Below the pieces are notes generated by a model, which worked only from the letters and a program-made list of their open reading frames with translations, searched no databases and was not told where the DNA came from. Below are positions 1 through 7,811 of a stretch of 64,000 bases of DNA, piece after piece. The translations under genes and the position numbers were made by a program. This DNA is from an uncultured Flavobacterium sp. (GTDB lineage: Bacteria; Bacteroidota; Bacteroidia; Flavobacteriales; Flavobacteriaceae): positions 31,343 to 95,342 of the forward strand of contig CALJVL010000017.1 in NCBI GenBank assembly GCA_937773775.1. Reading direction: 5' to 3'. The stretch's first letter is position 1, and each line of letters starts with the position of its first letter.

Positions 1-636
1 GGTTTACCTGAACTAAATAAAACCAGCATAAAAAACGCGCAATACATTGCAAATCCCGGTTGTTTTGCAACGGCTATTCAATTAGCTTTGTTACCGCTTG
101 CAGCAAATGAGCTATTGAATAACGACGTACATATTAACGCAACTACTGGAAGCACTGGCGCAGGAGTCTCCCCTTCTGAAACGACACATTTCAGTTGGAG
201 GTCAAATAATATGTCCCATTATAAAGCTTTCGAACACCAACATTTAGGAGAAATTAACCAAAGTGTCATTCAATTGCAATCTAATTATACAAATGAATTA
301 ATTTTTGTGCCCAATAGAGGAGATTTTGCCAGAGGAATTTTTGCAACATTGTACACAACTGTTGAAGATAGTTTGGAAGATTTGGTTGCCAAATACCAGG
401 CTTATTATAAAGACCAACCTTTCGTAACTGTGACCACTACGAGCATCAATATGAAACAAGTAGTGCAAACAAATAAATGCATCATTAGCTTAATGAAAAA
501 AGGAAATCGGTTGTTGATAACTTCAGTTATTGACAATCTAGTTAAAGGAGCCTCAGGTCAAGCGATTCAAAACATGAATTTAATGTTTGGACTGGATGAA
601 ACAACAGGATTACATTTGAAACCGAGCGGATTTTAG
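1..636 (+). CDS. argC: N-acetyl-gamma-glutamyl-phosphate reductase (5'-truncated by window edge)
   Basis: Reduces N-acyl-glutamyl phosphate to the semialdehyde with NADPH, the third step of arginine synthesis in the cytoplasm. The frame is open from base 1, so the start and the NADP-binding N-terminal part lie upstream of the window; about 211 C-terminal residues are present. Residue 21 of the fragment is the Cys of the NPGCFAT motif, the catalytic cysteine of the ArgC family. The downstream TGSTGAG loop and the HxxEI segment (YKAFEHQHLGEI) are also typical. It opens the arginine/proline run seen here; argG would be expected further upstream from what I know of flavobacterial gene order, but I cannot see it. 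Confidence 0.95.
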   Translation, partial: GLPELNKTSIKNAQYIANPGCFATAIQLALLPLAANELLNNDVHINATTGSTGAGVSPSETTHFSWRSNNMSHYKAFEHQHLGEINQSVIQLQSNYTNELIFVPNRGDFARGIFATLYTTVEDSLEDLVAKYQAYYKDQPFVTVTTTSINMKQVVQTNKCIISLMKKGNRLLITSVIDNLVKGASGQAIQNMNLMFGLDETTGLHLKPSGF

Positions 637-659
637 AAAAAAATTAGAATTTAGAATAA

Positions 660-740
660 AGAACATAGAGAATAGAATAACGACCTAATAAAACCCTACT
701 ATAATAACTATTATATAATTACATCTTTACTCTATGTTCT
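660..740. repeat. Inverted repeat filling the argC-argD gap
   Basis: Perfect 11-base arms AGAACATAGAG (660-670) and CTCTATGTTCT (730-740) enclose 59 AT-rich bases. The right arm is followed by a T/C-rich stretch, so it could act as a weak processing or attenuation hairpin. It lies between two operon genes, and no promoter is obvious. Confidence 0.6.
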
Positions 741-770
741 GTTTTCTTCTCTCTTTAAAAAACAAAAAAA

Positions 771-1907
771 ATGAACTTATTTGACGTTTACCCATTATAC
801 CCAATTACACCTGTAAAAGCATTAGATTGTATCATTACAGACGATAAAGGAATTGAATATTTAGACCTTTACTCTGGGCACGGGGTAATTTCTATTGGTC
901 ATACACAACCCGACTACGTTGCAAAAATTAAGGACCAATTAGACAACATTAGTTTTTATTCGAATGCAATTCAAAATCCACTTCAAGTAGAACTGGCTGA
1001 TAAACTAGGGAAACTTTCGGGCTATACGGACTACAGCTTGTTTTTGTGCAGTTCTGGGGCTGAGGCCAATGAAAATGCTCTAAAAATGGCTTCTTTTCAT
1101 ACCAATAAATCCAGAGTAATCTCATTTCATAATGCTTTTCATGGTCGTACTTCTGCCGCGGTAGCAACAACTGATAATAAAAAGATTATAGCGCCTATTA
1201 ATGCGCAGCAAATGGTTACGTTTTTGCCATTGAACGCAATTGATTTGGTTGAAGCCGAATTAAGAAAAGGAGATGTTGCTTGTGTAATAATTGAGCCAAT
1301 ACAAGGTGTAGGCGGTTTAGACCAAGGAACTACCGAATTTTTTCAAGCCTTAGAAAAAGTATGCAAAGCAAATCAAGTCGTTTTAATTTTAGATGAAGTT
1401 CAATCTGGTTTTGGAAGAAGCGGGAAGTTTTTTGCGCATCAATATCATGACATCAAACCAGATATTATTTGCATGGCAAAAGGTATGGGTAATGGTTTTC
1501 CTATTGGAGGTATTTTAATAGCACCTTCTTTTGAAGCGAGTTATGGTTTATTAGGAACTACTTTTGGTGGAAGCCATCTGGCCTGTGCCGCAAGTATTGC
1601 CGTTTTAGACATAATTCAAAGCCAAAATTTAATGGGAAATGCTAAAAAAGTAGAAGCTTATTTCATGGAAGCTATTAAAATCATTCCTGAAATTATAAAG
1701 GTAAAAGGAAGAGGATTGATGCTCGGGATTGAATTTGATTTTGATGTGAGTGCCTTGAGAAAAAAAATGATTGTTGAAAAACACATCTTTACCGGTGGAT
1801 CTAGCAACAAAAACTTACTGAGAATCCTTCCTCCATTGACCATTACAACTGATGCTATTGACACTTTTATTAATGCTCTACAAGAGTCCTTAGTAGAACT
1901 CAAATAA
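771..1907 (+). CDS. argD: Acetylornithine/succinylornithine aminotransferase
   Basis: PLP-dependent class III aminotransferase that converts the N-acylglutamate semialdehyde made by ArgC into N-acyl-ornithine, using glutamate as amino donor. The 378-residue length is normal for the shorter Bacteroidota ArgD. Visible motifs are SSGAEANENALK near residue 93, the ILDEVQSGFGRSG stretch that contacts PLP, and MAKGMGNGFPIGG, where Lys237 is the expected Schiff-base lysine. The start ATG follows an A-rich leader. It lies between argC and proA, as expected for a shared operon. The acyl group (acetyl or succinyl) cannot be decided from this protein alone. Confidence 0.93.
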   Translation: MNLFDVYPLYPITPVKALDCIITDDKGIEYLDLYSGHGVISIGHTQPDYVAKIKDQLDNISFYSNAIQNPLQVELADKLGKLSGYTDYSLFLCSSGAEANENALKMASFHTNKSRVISFHNAFHGRTSAAVATTDNKKIIAPINAQQMVTFLPLNAIDLVEAELRKGDVACVIIEPIQGVGGLDQGTTEFFQALEKVCKANQVVLILDEVQSGFGRSGKFFAHQYHDIKPDIICMAKGMGNGFPIGGILIAPSFEASYGLLGTTFGGSHLACAASIAVLDIIQSQNLMGNAKKVEAYFMEAIKIIPEIIKVKGRGLMLGIEFDFDVSALRKKMIVEKHIFTGGSSNKNLLRILPPLTITTDAIDTFINALQESLVELK

Positions 1908-1916
1908 TTGTTTTAA

Positions 1917-1959
1917 ACATAAGTCATAGAAGTTCCCCAATAGCTTAGATGACTTATGT
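1917..1959. repeat. Inverted repeat in the argD-proA gap
   Basis: Perfect 11-base arms ACATAAGTCAT (1917-1927) and ATGACTTATGT (1949-1959) flank a 21-base loop, ten bases after the argD stop. The right arm contains an in-frame ATG (1949) that would extend proA by 16 residues. Placing that ATG inside the stem is one reason to prefer the later start. Confidence 0.65.
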
Positions 1960-1996
1960 AGCTAGATTTTTATTTGAAAATATTAAACTAAAAACG

Positions 1997-3193
1997 ATGA
2001 ATACAATATTATCCATAGAGAAACGAAATGCCGTCTTAAACCAAATGGCTGTTCTTCTCGGCCAAGAAAGAGCCAATCTTATAATGATTAATCAACAGGA
2101 TTTAAATAATTATTCTGGTGATGATTTGGCTATGGAGAAACGTTTATTAGTTGATGATGTAAAGATTGACGGAATGATCTTGTCGCTGCAACAACTGGCA
2201 AGTCAAGAAGATCCAATTGGTCAAGTACGCTTTAATTTCAAGCACGACAATGGATTGAGAATAAGCAATAAGACCGCTGCTTTTGGAACTATCCTAATCA
2301 TATATGAGTCCCGTCCCGACGTTACCGTTGAGGCTGGGGGAATCGCTTTCAAATCGGGAAATAAAATTCTGCTGAAAGGAGGTAAAGAATCACTGCTTTC
2401 AAATAAAAAGATTGTCAGTCTTTGGCATCAAGCCCTAACAGATAGTAATATAGACACTTCTTGGGTAGAATATTTGAATTATGACAGAACGGAAACTCAA
2501 GCTTTCCTGGAAAAACCGACGCAGAAAGTAGATTTAATCGTCCCCCGTGGTGGCGAAAACCTAATCAATTTCGTAAAAAAACATGCTAGCTGTCCAGTAA
2601 TAGTAAGCGGAAGAGGAAACAATTTTGTATACGTAAATAAGGAAGCCAATTTAGAGAAAGCTATGGCTATCATAATTAACGGAAAAACCTCAAATATATC
2701 AGTTTGTAACGCTTTAGATAAAGTATTAATTGACACCAATATTCCCAATTGGGAAATTTTCGCAAAGCAATTGGTCACTGAGTTGCAACTGTTTCATGTT
2801 ACCGTTTTGGGTGACGCTTCAGTTTCAAAAGCAACGCAGATTCCTTGTATCGAAAACGATTTGATTTGGTACGAGGAATTTCTAGATTATAAGATTGTTA
2901 TTGGAGCAACCAATTCAGATCAAGAAGCAATCGAGAAAATAAACAAGTATTGTGGTGGTCATTCTGCCTCCATAATTACAAAAAATGAGGCTGCAGCCCA
3001 GAAATTCATGGAAAATGTAGATACTGCGGCAGTATATCACAATGCCTCCACGCGCTTTACTGATGGCGGACAGTTTGGTTTAGGTGGAGAATTAGCAATA
3101 AGTACCGATAAATTGCACCAAAGAGGACCAATTGGGTTGCAACATCTCGTTACTAATAAATGGTATATTTACGGTGACGGACAGATTCGTTAG
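1997..3193 (+). CDS. proA: Glutamate-5-semialdehyde dehydrogenase (gamma-glutamyl phosphate reductase)
   Basis: Reduces gamma-glutamyl phosphate made by ProB to glutamate-5-semialdehyde, the second step of proline synthesis. The 398-residue product has the ALDH-like fold signatures of ProA: the IYESRPDVTVEAGG segment, the KGGKE substrate loop, PRGGENLINFV, and SNISVCNALDK with the catalytic Cys237. I chose ATG 1997 (MNTILSIEKR) over the in-frame ATG at 1949, because the earlier one sits in a hairpin arm and adds 16 residues not typical of ProA. It is placed inside an arginine operon next to proB, linking the two glutamate-derived pathways. Confidence 0.93.
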   Translation: MNTILSIEKRNAVLNQMAVLLGQERANLIMINQQDLNNYSGDDLAMEKRLLVDDVKIDGMILSLQQLASQEDPIGQVRFNFKHDNGLRISNKTAAFGTILIIYESRPDVTVEAGGIAFKSGNKILLKGGKESLLSNKKIVSLWHQALTDSNIDTSWVEYLNYDRTETQAFLEKPTQKVDLIVPRGGENLINFVKKHASCPVIVSGRGNNFVYVNKEANLEKAMAIIINGKTSNISVCNALDKVLIDTNIPNWEIFAKQLVTELQLFHVTVLGDASVSKATQIPCIENDLIWYEEFLDYKIVIGATNSDQEAIEKINKYCGGHSASIITKNEAAAQKFMENVDTAAVYHNASTRFTDGGQFGLGGELAISTDKLHQRGPIGLQHLVTNKWYIYGDGQIR

Positions 3194-3261
3194 AAATTGA
3201 AAGATTGAAGCATTAAAAGATTAGAGTAACGAAGTTTTTAAATTATTGAATCTTTCAATTT
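3194..3261. repeat. Inverted repeat spanning the proA-proB gap
   Basis: Perfect 13-base arms AAATTGAAAGATT (3194-3206) and AATCTTTCAATTT (3249-3261). The left arm begins directly after the proA stop codon and the right arm ends 15 bases before proB, so the structure takes up almost the whole gap. Confidence 0.65.
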
Positions 3262-3276
3262 TTAAATTAAAAAGTA

Positions 3277-4038
3277 ATGGCTAAAAAAAGAATATTATTA
3301 AAAATAGGTACCAATACACTAACTAAGGAAACGAATCATATTTCCAGAGGGAAAATTGAGGATATTGGAATGCAAATTGCGGCTTTAAACGATGAGTACG
3401 AGTTTGTAATTGTGAGTTCTGGCGCCATCGCCGCAGCAAAACAATTTGTTAAACTGGAAAGCAAAGGCAAAGAAATAATGGTCAAACAGGCACTGGCTTC
3501 TATTGGACAACCTCATTTAATGCGGATATTTCACGAAAATTTTAGCGATTTAGGGTTATTAACTTCACAATGTTTATTATCCTATTCTGATTTCGAAAAA
3601 GAACAGTCTAAGGTGAATATTGTAAATACCATAAATGTCCTATTAGAAAACAACTACATTCCGATTATTAATGAAAATGACACGGTAGCAACGGATGAAA
3701 TTCAGTTTGGTGATAACGATAAGTTAGCTGCTTTAGCAGCTGTTTTATTGAAAGTCGATATTTTGATAATTGCAACGAATACCAACGGAATCTATACAAA
3801 ATCATCCATTAACAATGAGATTCCGGAAACCATTTCATTGGTAACCGATTTGCAGTTAATGCAACAAGAAGTAGGCGATTCTAAATCATCCCAAGGAACT
3901 GGCGGAATGCAATCGAAAATTGAGGCAGCGGCGATTGCTAAAGCTGCCAATATCGAGACTTGGATTGTCAATGGATTAAAGGACGATTTCATTTTGAATG
4001 CAATAAAGAATACCATTCCCTTTACAAAGATTGTATAA
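3277..4038 (+). CDS. proB: Glutamate 5-kinase
   Basis: Phosphorylates glutamate with ATP to gamma-glutamyl phosphate, the committed step of proline synthesis. At 253 residues it is only the amino-acid-kinase domain; the C-terminal PUA domain of the 367-residue E. coli type is absent, as in many Bacteroidota and Gram-positive ProB. Motifs seen: KIGTNTL at the N-terminus, VSSGAIAAA, PIINENDTV, FGDNDKLAA and GTGGMQSKIEAA near the C-terminus. The feedback-sensitive proline site is in the kinase domain, so inhibition by proline remains possible. It is followed after 59 bases by argF'. Confidence 0.93.
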   Translation: MAKKRILLKIGTNTLTKETNHISRGKIEDIGMQIAALNDEYEFVIVSSGAIAAAKQFVKLESKGKEIMVKQALASIGQPHLMRIFHENFSDLGLLTSQCLLSYSDFEKEQSKVNIVNTINVLLENNYIPIINENDTVATDEIQFGDNDKLAALAAVLLKVDILIIATNTNGIYTKSSINNEIPETISLVTDLQLMQQEVGDSKSSQGTGGMQSKIEAAAIAKAANIETWIVNGLKDDFILNAIKNTIPFTKIV

Positions 4039-4097
4039 ATGTTAATTTGTCTAATCGTTTATTCGACTAAACAAACAACCGATTAAAATATAAAACA

Positions 4098-5045
4098 ATG
4101 AACTACATATCTGTACAAAATATCGATTCCCTTTCTGAATGGGTAAAAGCAGCTTTAAAAATTAAAAATAAGCCACTTAAAAACAAAAAGCTAGGAAAAA
4201 ACAAAACCTTAGGGATGCTGTTTTTCAATCCAAGTTTGAGAACACGATTGAGCACTCAAAAAGCGGCTTTAAACTTAGGCATGAATGTCATGGTAATGAA
4301 TTTTACCAATGAAGGATGGACTTTGGAATTTGAAAACGGAGCCGTTATGAATCAAGGCGCTTCTGAACACATCAAAGAAGCCGCCGCAGTAGTATCACAA
4401 TATTGTGACATTATCGCCGTAAGGGCTTTTGCCGGATTGGTCGATAAGGAAAAAGACAATGCCGAAACTGTTTTAGCAGGATTCCTAAAATACGCAACGG
4501 TGCCAATTGTAAATATGGAAGGTTGTACGGGACATCCTTTACAAGCTCTTGCCGATGCCATTACAATGGAAGAAAACAAAACAAAGCACAAACCCAAAGT
4601 AGTTTTATCTTGGGCACCACATCCTAAAGCTTTACCTCAAGCTGTAGCTAATTCCTTTGTGGAAATGATGCAGTTACAAGACGCTAATTTCGTAATTACA
4701 CATCCCGAAGGCTACGAATTGAATCCTGAAATTACAAAGAATTCAACAATCGAATACGACCAAAATAAGGCTTTTGAGAATGCCGATTTCATTTATACAA
4801 AAAACTGGAGTAGCTATAATGATTACGGAAAAATTACCAGTTACGATCCAAATTGGACCGTTACCGCCGAGAAAATGGCACTCACCAATAATGCAAAATT
4901 CATGCATTGCTTGCCCGTAAGGCGCAACGTTGTTGTCACTGACGAAGTGTTGGACGGCAAAAATTCGCTTGTCATCGACCAGGCAAATAACAGAACCTAC
5001 GCAGCCCAATTGGTTTTGCAAAAAATATTGAAGAGTGGAGAGTAA
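4098..5045 (+). CDS. argF': N-acetylornithine / N-succinylornithine carbamoyltransferase (ArgF' type)
   Basis: Transfers carbamoyl phosphate to N-acyl-ornithine, giving N-acyl-citrulline. The 315-residue protein has the transcarbamylase motif as NPSLRTRLSTQ (instead of STRTR in ordinary ornithine carbamoyltransferases), HPLQALAD, and HCLPVRRNVVV near the C-terminus. These mark the ArgF' branch that uses acylated ornithine, known from Xanthomonas (acetyl) and Bacteroides fragilis (succinyl). The loop NQGASEH, just after EFENGAVM, is where I would look for the single residue known to separate the two substrate types. Its 3' end overlaps argB by 11 bases, indicating tight translational coupling. 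Confidence 0.92.
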   Translation: MNYISVQNIDSLSEWVKAALKIKNKPLKNKKLGKNKTLGMLFFNPSLRTRLSTQKAALNLGMNVMVMNFTNEGWTLEFENGAVMNQGASEHIKEAAAVVSQYCDIIAVRAFAGLVDKEKDNAETVLAGFLKYATVPIVNMEGCTGHPLQALADAITMEENKTKHKPKVVLSWAPHPKALPQAVANSFVEMMQLQDANFVITHPEGYELNPEITKNSTIEYDQNKAFENADFIYTKNWSSYNDYGKITSYDPNWTVTAEKMALTNNAKFMHCLPVRRNVVVTDEVLDGKNSLVIDQANNRTYAAQLVLQKILKSGE

Positions 5046-5820
5046 AAAAATTGTTACGATAGTTAAAATTGGAGGAAACATCATTGATGATGCGTCGGAA
5101 TTAAAACAGTTTCTCTCTGATTTTACAAAAATAGAAGGCTATAAAATCCTCGTTCACGGCGGCGGAAAGTCGGCTACTAAAGTGGCCAAAAGCATTGGTC
5201 TTGTTCCTCAAATGATTGATGGCCGTCGTATCACCGATGCCCCTATGCTCGAAGTAGTTGTGATGATTTATGCAGGCCAAATCAATAAAGATATCGTAGC
5301 ACAATTGCAAGCCAATGATTGCAATGCGATTGGTTTTTCTGGAGCAGATGGGAATTTAATCCAATCTGAAAAAAGAAATCATCCAACCATTAATTATGGC
5401 TTTGTGGGAGATGTGCAAAAAGTAAATACAGCCTTGCTGCAAACTTTAATTTCAAGCGGCATTGTTCCTGTATTTTGCGCTATCACACATGATAAAAAAG
5501 GACAATTGCTAAATACCAATGCAGATACGATTGCAAGCGAATTAGCCATTGCCTTATCAGCGATTTTTGAAGTAACCTTAAACTATTGCTTCGAAAAACC
5601 AGGCGTGTTATATGATGCTGAGGATGATTCTTCGGTGATAGAAAAAATGAACGAAGAGCTTTATACCATGTTAAAAGCCGATAAAGCCATTCACTCTGGT
5701 ATGATTCCTAAACTAGACAACTGTTTCAACAGCTTGTCCAAAGGAGTTCAAAAAATACGAATAGGTCATCACAGTATGTTGCAAAATGATGATGCTATTT
5801 GCACGAAAATAGAATTATAA
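5035..5820 (+). CDS. argB: Acetylglutamate kinase
   Basis: Phosphorylates N-acyl-glutamate, the step before ArgC. The amino-acid-kinase fold shows as VKIGGNIIDD at the N-terminus, the VHGGGKSATK substrate loop, ADGNLI, and NTNADTIASELA near residue 160. Length 261 is normal. No ATG is available near the start; the GTG at 5035 lies inside the end of argF' (stop 5043-5045), giving an 11-base overlap, so translation probably re-initiates from the upstream gene. An acylated-ornithine pathway using ArgE and a linear route is consistent with the neighbours. Arginine feedback is possible in this family but cannot be judged here. Confidence 0.93.
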   Translation: MESKKIVTIVKIGGNIIDDASELKQFLSDFTKIEGYKILVHGGGKSATKVAKSIGLVPQMIDGRRITDAPMLEVVVMIYAGQINKDIVAQLQANDCNAIGFSGADGNLIQSEKRNHPTINYGFVGDVQKVNTALLQTLISSGIVPVFCAITHDKKGQLLNTNADTIASELAIALSAIFEVTLNYCFEKPGVLYDAEDDSSVIEKMNEELYTMLKADKAIHSGMIPKLDNCFNSLSKGVQKIRIGHHSMLQNDDAICTKIEL

Positions 5821-5837
5821 AATGTAAAACACAATTT

Positions 5838-5884
5838 TCACAGATTTGCACAAAATAATTTGTGTAATCCCTGTAATCCGTGTT
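5838..5884. repeat. Imperfect palindromic repeat in the argB-argE gap
   Basis: CACAAA (5849-5854) and TTTGTG (5859-5864) form a tight core around ATAA. The flanks continue as an imperfect palindrome, CACAGATTTG on the left and TAATCCCTGTAATCCGTG on the right. It resembles an intergenic repeat I associate with Flavobacterium genomes, but only one copy lies in this window, so repeat status is inferred. Confidence 0.4.
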
Positions 5885-5899
5885 AAAAAATAAGAATAA

Positions 5900-6970
5900 A
5901 TGAAAAACCTCAAAATCCTTACACAAGAAGCCATTTCGCTTTTAGAAGCACTAATCGAAACTCCTTCCTTTTCAACTGAAGAGGAGAAAACAGCTCTTTT
6001 AATCGAAAATTGGTTTAATCAAAACGAAATTCCATTCAAAAGAGAAAATAATAACGTTTGGGCATTCAATATGTATTTTGACAAAGACAAACCTACACTA
6101 CTTTTAAATTCCCACCACGATACCGTAAGACCCAATCAAGCCTACACTAACGATCCGCATAAGGCAATTGTGAGAGACGGAAAGTTGTTCGGATTGGGGA
6201 GTAATGATGCTGGAGGTTGTTTGGTTTCCTTGTTAGCTACTTTTGTTCATTTTTATTCCAATGAAACTTTACCTTATAATATCGTAATCGTTGCCTCTGC
6301 CGAGGAAGAAAACAGCGGTAAAAACGGATTAAATAGTGTACTGAAACATTTACCGGAATTGGATTGTGCGATTGTAGGCGAACCCACTTTAATGCAATTG
6401 GCAATAGCTGAAAAAGGATTGTTAGTGCTTGACGTGAAAGTAAAAGGAACACCGAGTCACGCTGCGCATCAAAATGAGGATAATGCGATATACAAAACAA
6501 TTCCTGTGATGGAATGGTTTAAAAACTATAAATTCAATAAGATATCAGAGCAATTAGGTCCCGTAAAAATGACTGTTACCCAAATCAATGCAGGAAAACA
6601 ACACAATGTAGTGCCGTCTGAATGTGATTTGGTCATTGATATCCGCGTTAATGATTGCTATTCCAACCCTGAAATTTTAGAAGTGGTAAAAGAACATGTA
6701 GACGCTGAAGTCACTCCGCGCTCCATGCACTTGAATGCATCTTCTATCCCTGAAGCGCATGGGTTAGTTCAAGCCGGAATTGCATTAGGTAGAACAACCT
6801 ATGGCTCTCCTACCCTTTCGGATCAGTCTGTTTTGAGCTGTAAATCTTTAAAATTAGGCCCCGGAGATACCCTAAGGTCGCACTCTGCAGATGAATTTAT
6901 TTATGTAAACGAAATCGAAGAAGGAATCCAATTGTATATAAAAATACTAGATGATTTTTTAAAACAGTAA
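5900..6970 (+). CDS. argE: Acetylornithine deacetylase-family M20 peptidase
   Basis: Zn-dependent M20 hydrolase that removes the N-acyl group, here most likely from N-acyl-citrulline or N-acyl-ornithine, since the upstream ArgF' works on the acylated substrate. Metal-site motifs are visible: HHDTV (first His and Asp), GSNDAGG with the bridging Asp, the EEENSG general-base region, and a C-terminal LRSHSADE carrying the last His. The GTPSHAAHQ segment marks the dimerisation/lid domain. At 356 residues it is of ordinary length. Operon position between argB and argH agrees with this role. Confidence 0.9.
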   Translation: MKNLKILTQEAISLLEALIETPSFSTEEEKTALLIENWFNQNEIPFKRENNNVWAFNMYFDKDKPTLLLNSHHDTVRPNQAYTNDPHKAIVRDGKLFGLGSNDAGGCLVSLLATFVHFYSNETLPYNIVIVASAEEENSGKNGLNSVLKHLPELDCAIVGEPTLMQLAIAEKGLLVLDVKVKGTPSHAAHQNEDNAIYKTIPVMEWFKNYKFNKISEQLGPVKMTVTQINAGKQHNVVPSECDLVIDIRVNDCYSNPEILEVVKEHVDAEVTPRSMHLNASSIPEAHGLVQAGIALGRTTYGSPTLSDQSVLSCKSLKLGPGDTLRSHSADEFIYVNEIEEGIQLYIKILDDFLKQ

Positions 6971-7005
6971 AGTAATTGGGGTAATTTCCCGCTATCCGCT
7001 GCATT

Positions 7006-7034
7006 CTTTTATTTTTTAATAAAAAAACAAAAGG
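7006..7034. repeat. A/T hairpin in the argE to DUF3267 gap
   Basis: CTTTTATTTTTT (7006-7017) and AAAAAAACAAAAG (7021-7033) pair almost perfectly. They are flanked by CCGCTATCCGCTGCA on the left and ACCGCGGCTAC on the right. The layout recalls a dispersed flavobacterial intergenic element, which is memory only; no second copy is present here. Confidence 0.35.
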
Positions 7035-7110
7035 ACTTTTAATACTACCGCGGCTACAAGACTATGGAAACAAGAGAGTTTTATCTAAGACCAGAAAACG
7101 TAATACAGTT

Positions 7111-7716
7111 ATGAAAGAAAATGATAATTATACAAGAGAGCTATTGACCTTTGATTTGATTAAAGCAAACCTTTATGGTATGTTTTCAATTATTCCAATT
7201 TTAATCATTTATCTCATTCCCTATTATTTTATCTGGCAAGACAGTATTAACAAAAAGAATTTAAAAGATTTGTTGATTTATTATAAAGACAATGGGTACT
7301 TGAATCCCTTTTTGGTTGGTTTTATTGTACTAATCGCTTTAACTATTGGTATTATTTTGCATGAATTAATACATGGAATAACTTGGGCAAAATACACTAA
7401 AGATGGATTTAAATCGATTCGTTTTGGAGTACTTTGGAAATTCTTGACTCCCTATTGCCATTGCAAAGAGCCATTATTAGTCAAACATTATATAATTGGA
7501 GGGATCATGCCAGCTATTGTCTTGGGGCTTTTTCCTGCTTTATTATCCTTTATCACTGGCAATGTATTTTTGTTAATTTTTGGAATATTTTTCACAATGG
7601 CCGGCTTTGGTGATTTTATGATTATTTTCATGCTTCTAAAAGAAAACAAAAATAGTCTTGTATTGGATCATCCTTCAGAAGTTGGCTGTTATATCTACAG
7701 AGAACATGAAGTTTAA
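7111..7716 (+). CDS. DUF3267-type membrane protein with HELIH zinc motif
   Basis: A 201-residue integral membrane protein with roughly four to five hydrophobic segments (about residues 21-42, 67-83, 128-146 and 150-175). Segment IILHELIHGITWAKY carries His84-Glu85 and His88, an HExxH metal site at a membrane boundary. Together with the GG(I)MPA stretch, this matches DUF3267 putative zinc metalloproteases, which look like site-2-type proteases. The substrate is unknown. It sits between argE and argH but has no obvious link to arginine; its gap regions carry repeat-like hairpins and a 12-base palindrome, so it may be a later insertion into the operon. Confidence 0.75.
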   Translation: MKENDNYTRELLTFDLIKANLYGMFSIIPILIIYLIPYYFIWQDSINKKNLKDLLIYYKDNGYLNPFLVGFIVLIALTIGIILHELIHGITWAKYTKDGFKSIRFGVLWKFLTPYCHCKEPLLVKHYIIGGIMPAIVLGLFPALLSFITGNVFLLIFGIFFTMAGFGDFMIIFMLLKENKNSLVLDHPSEVGCYIYREHEV

Positions 7717-7772
7717 ATATCTTAATTTCAAACTATTCGATCACATCTAAAATATAAATTATAAGCAGGTAT

Positions 7773-7784
7773 AGCTCGCGAGCT
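7773..7784. repeat. Perfect 12-base palindrome upstream of argH
   Basis: AGCTCGCGAGCT, a GC-rich palindrome in very AT-rich DNA, 27 bases upstream of the argH start. It is followed by GTCCCTACG. It may be part of a dispersed repeat or a regulatory site; this window alone cannot tell. Confidence 0.4.
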
Positions 7785-7811
7785 GTCCCTACGAAACAAA
7801 AAAACGATACT

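Noticed and set aside
1949..1996. Upstream start of proA at ATG 1949
   Set aside because: The added 16 residues are not typical for ProA and the codon lies in the arm of a hairpin; ATG 1997 gives the usual length.
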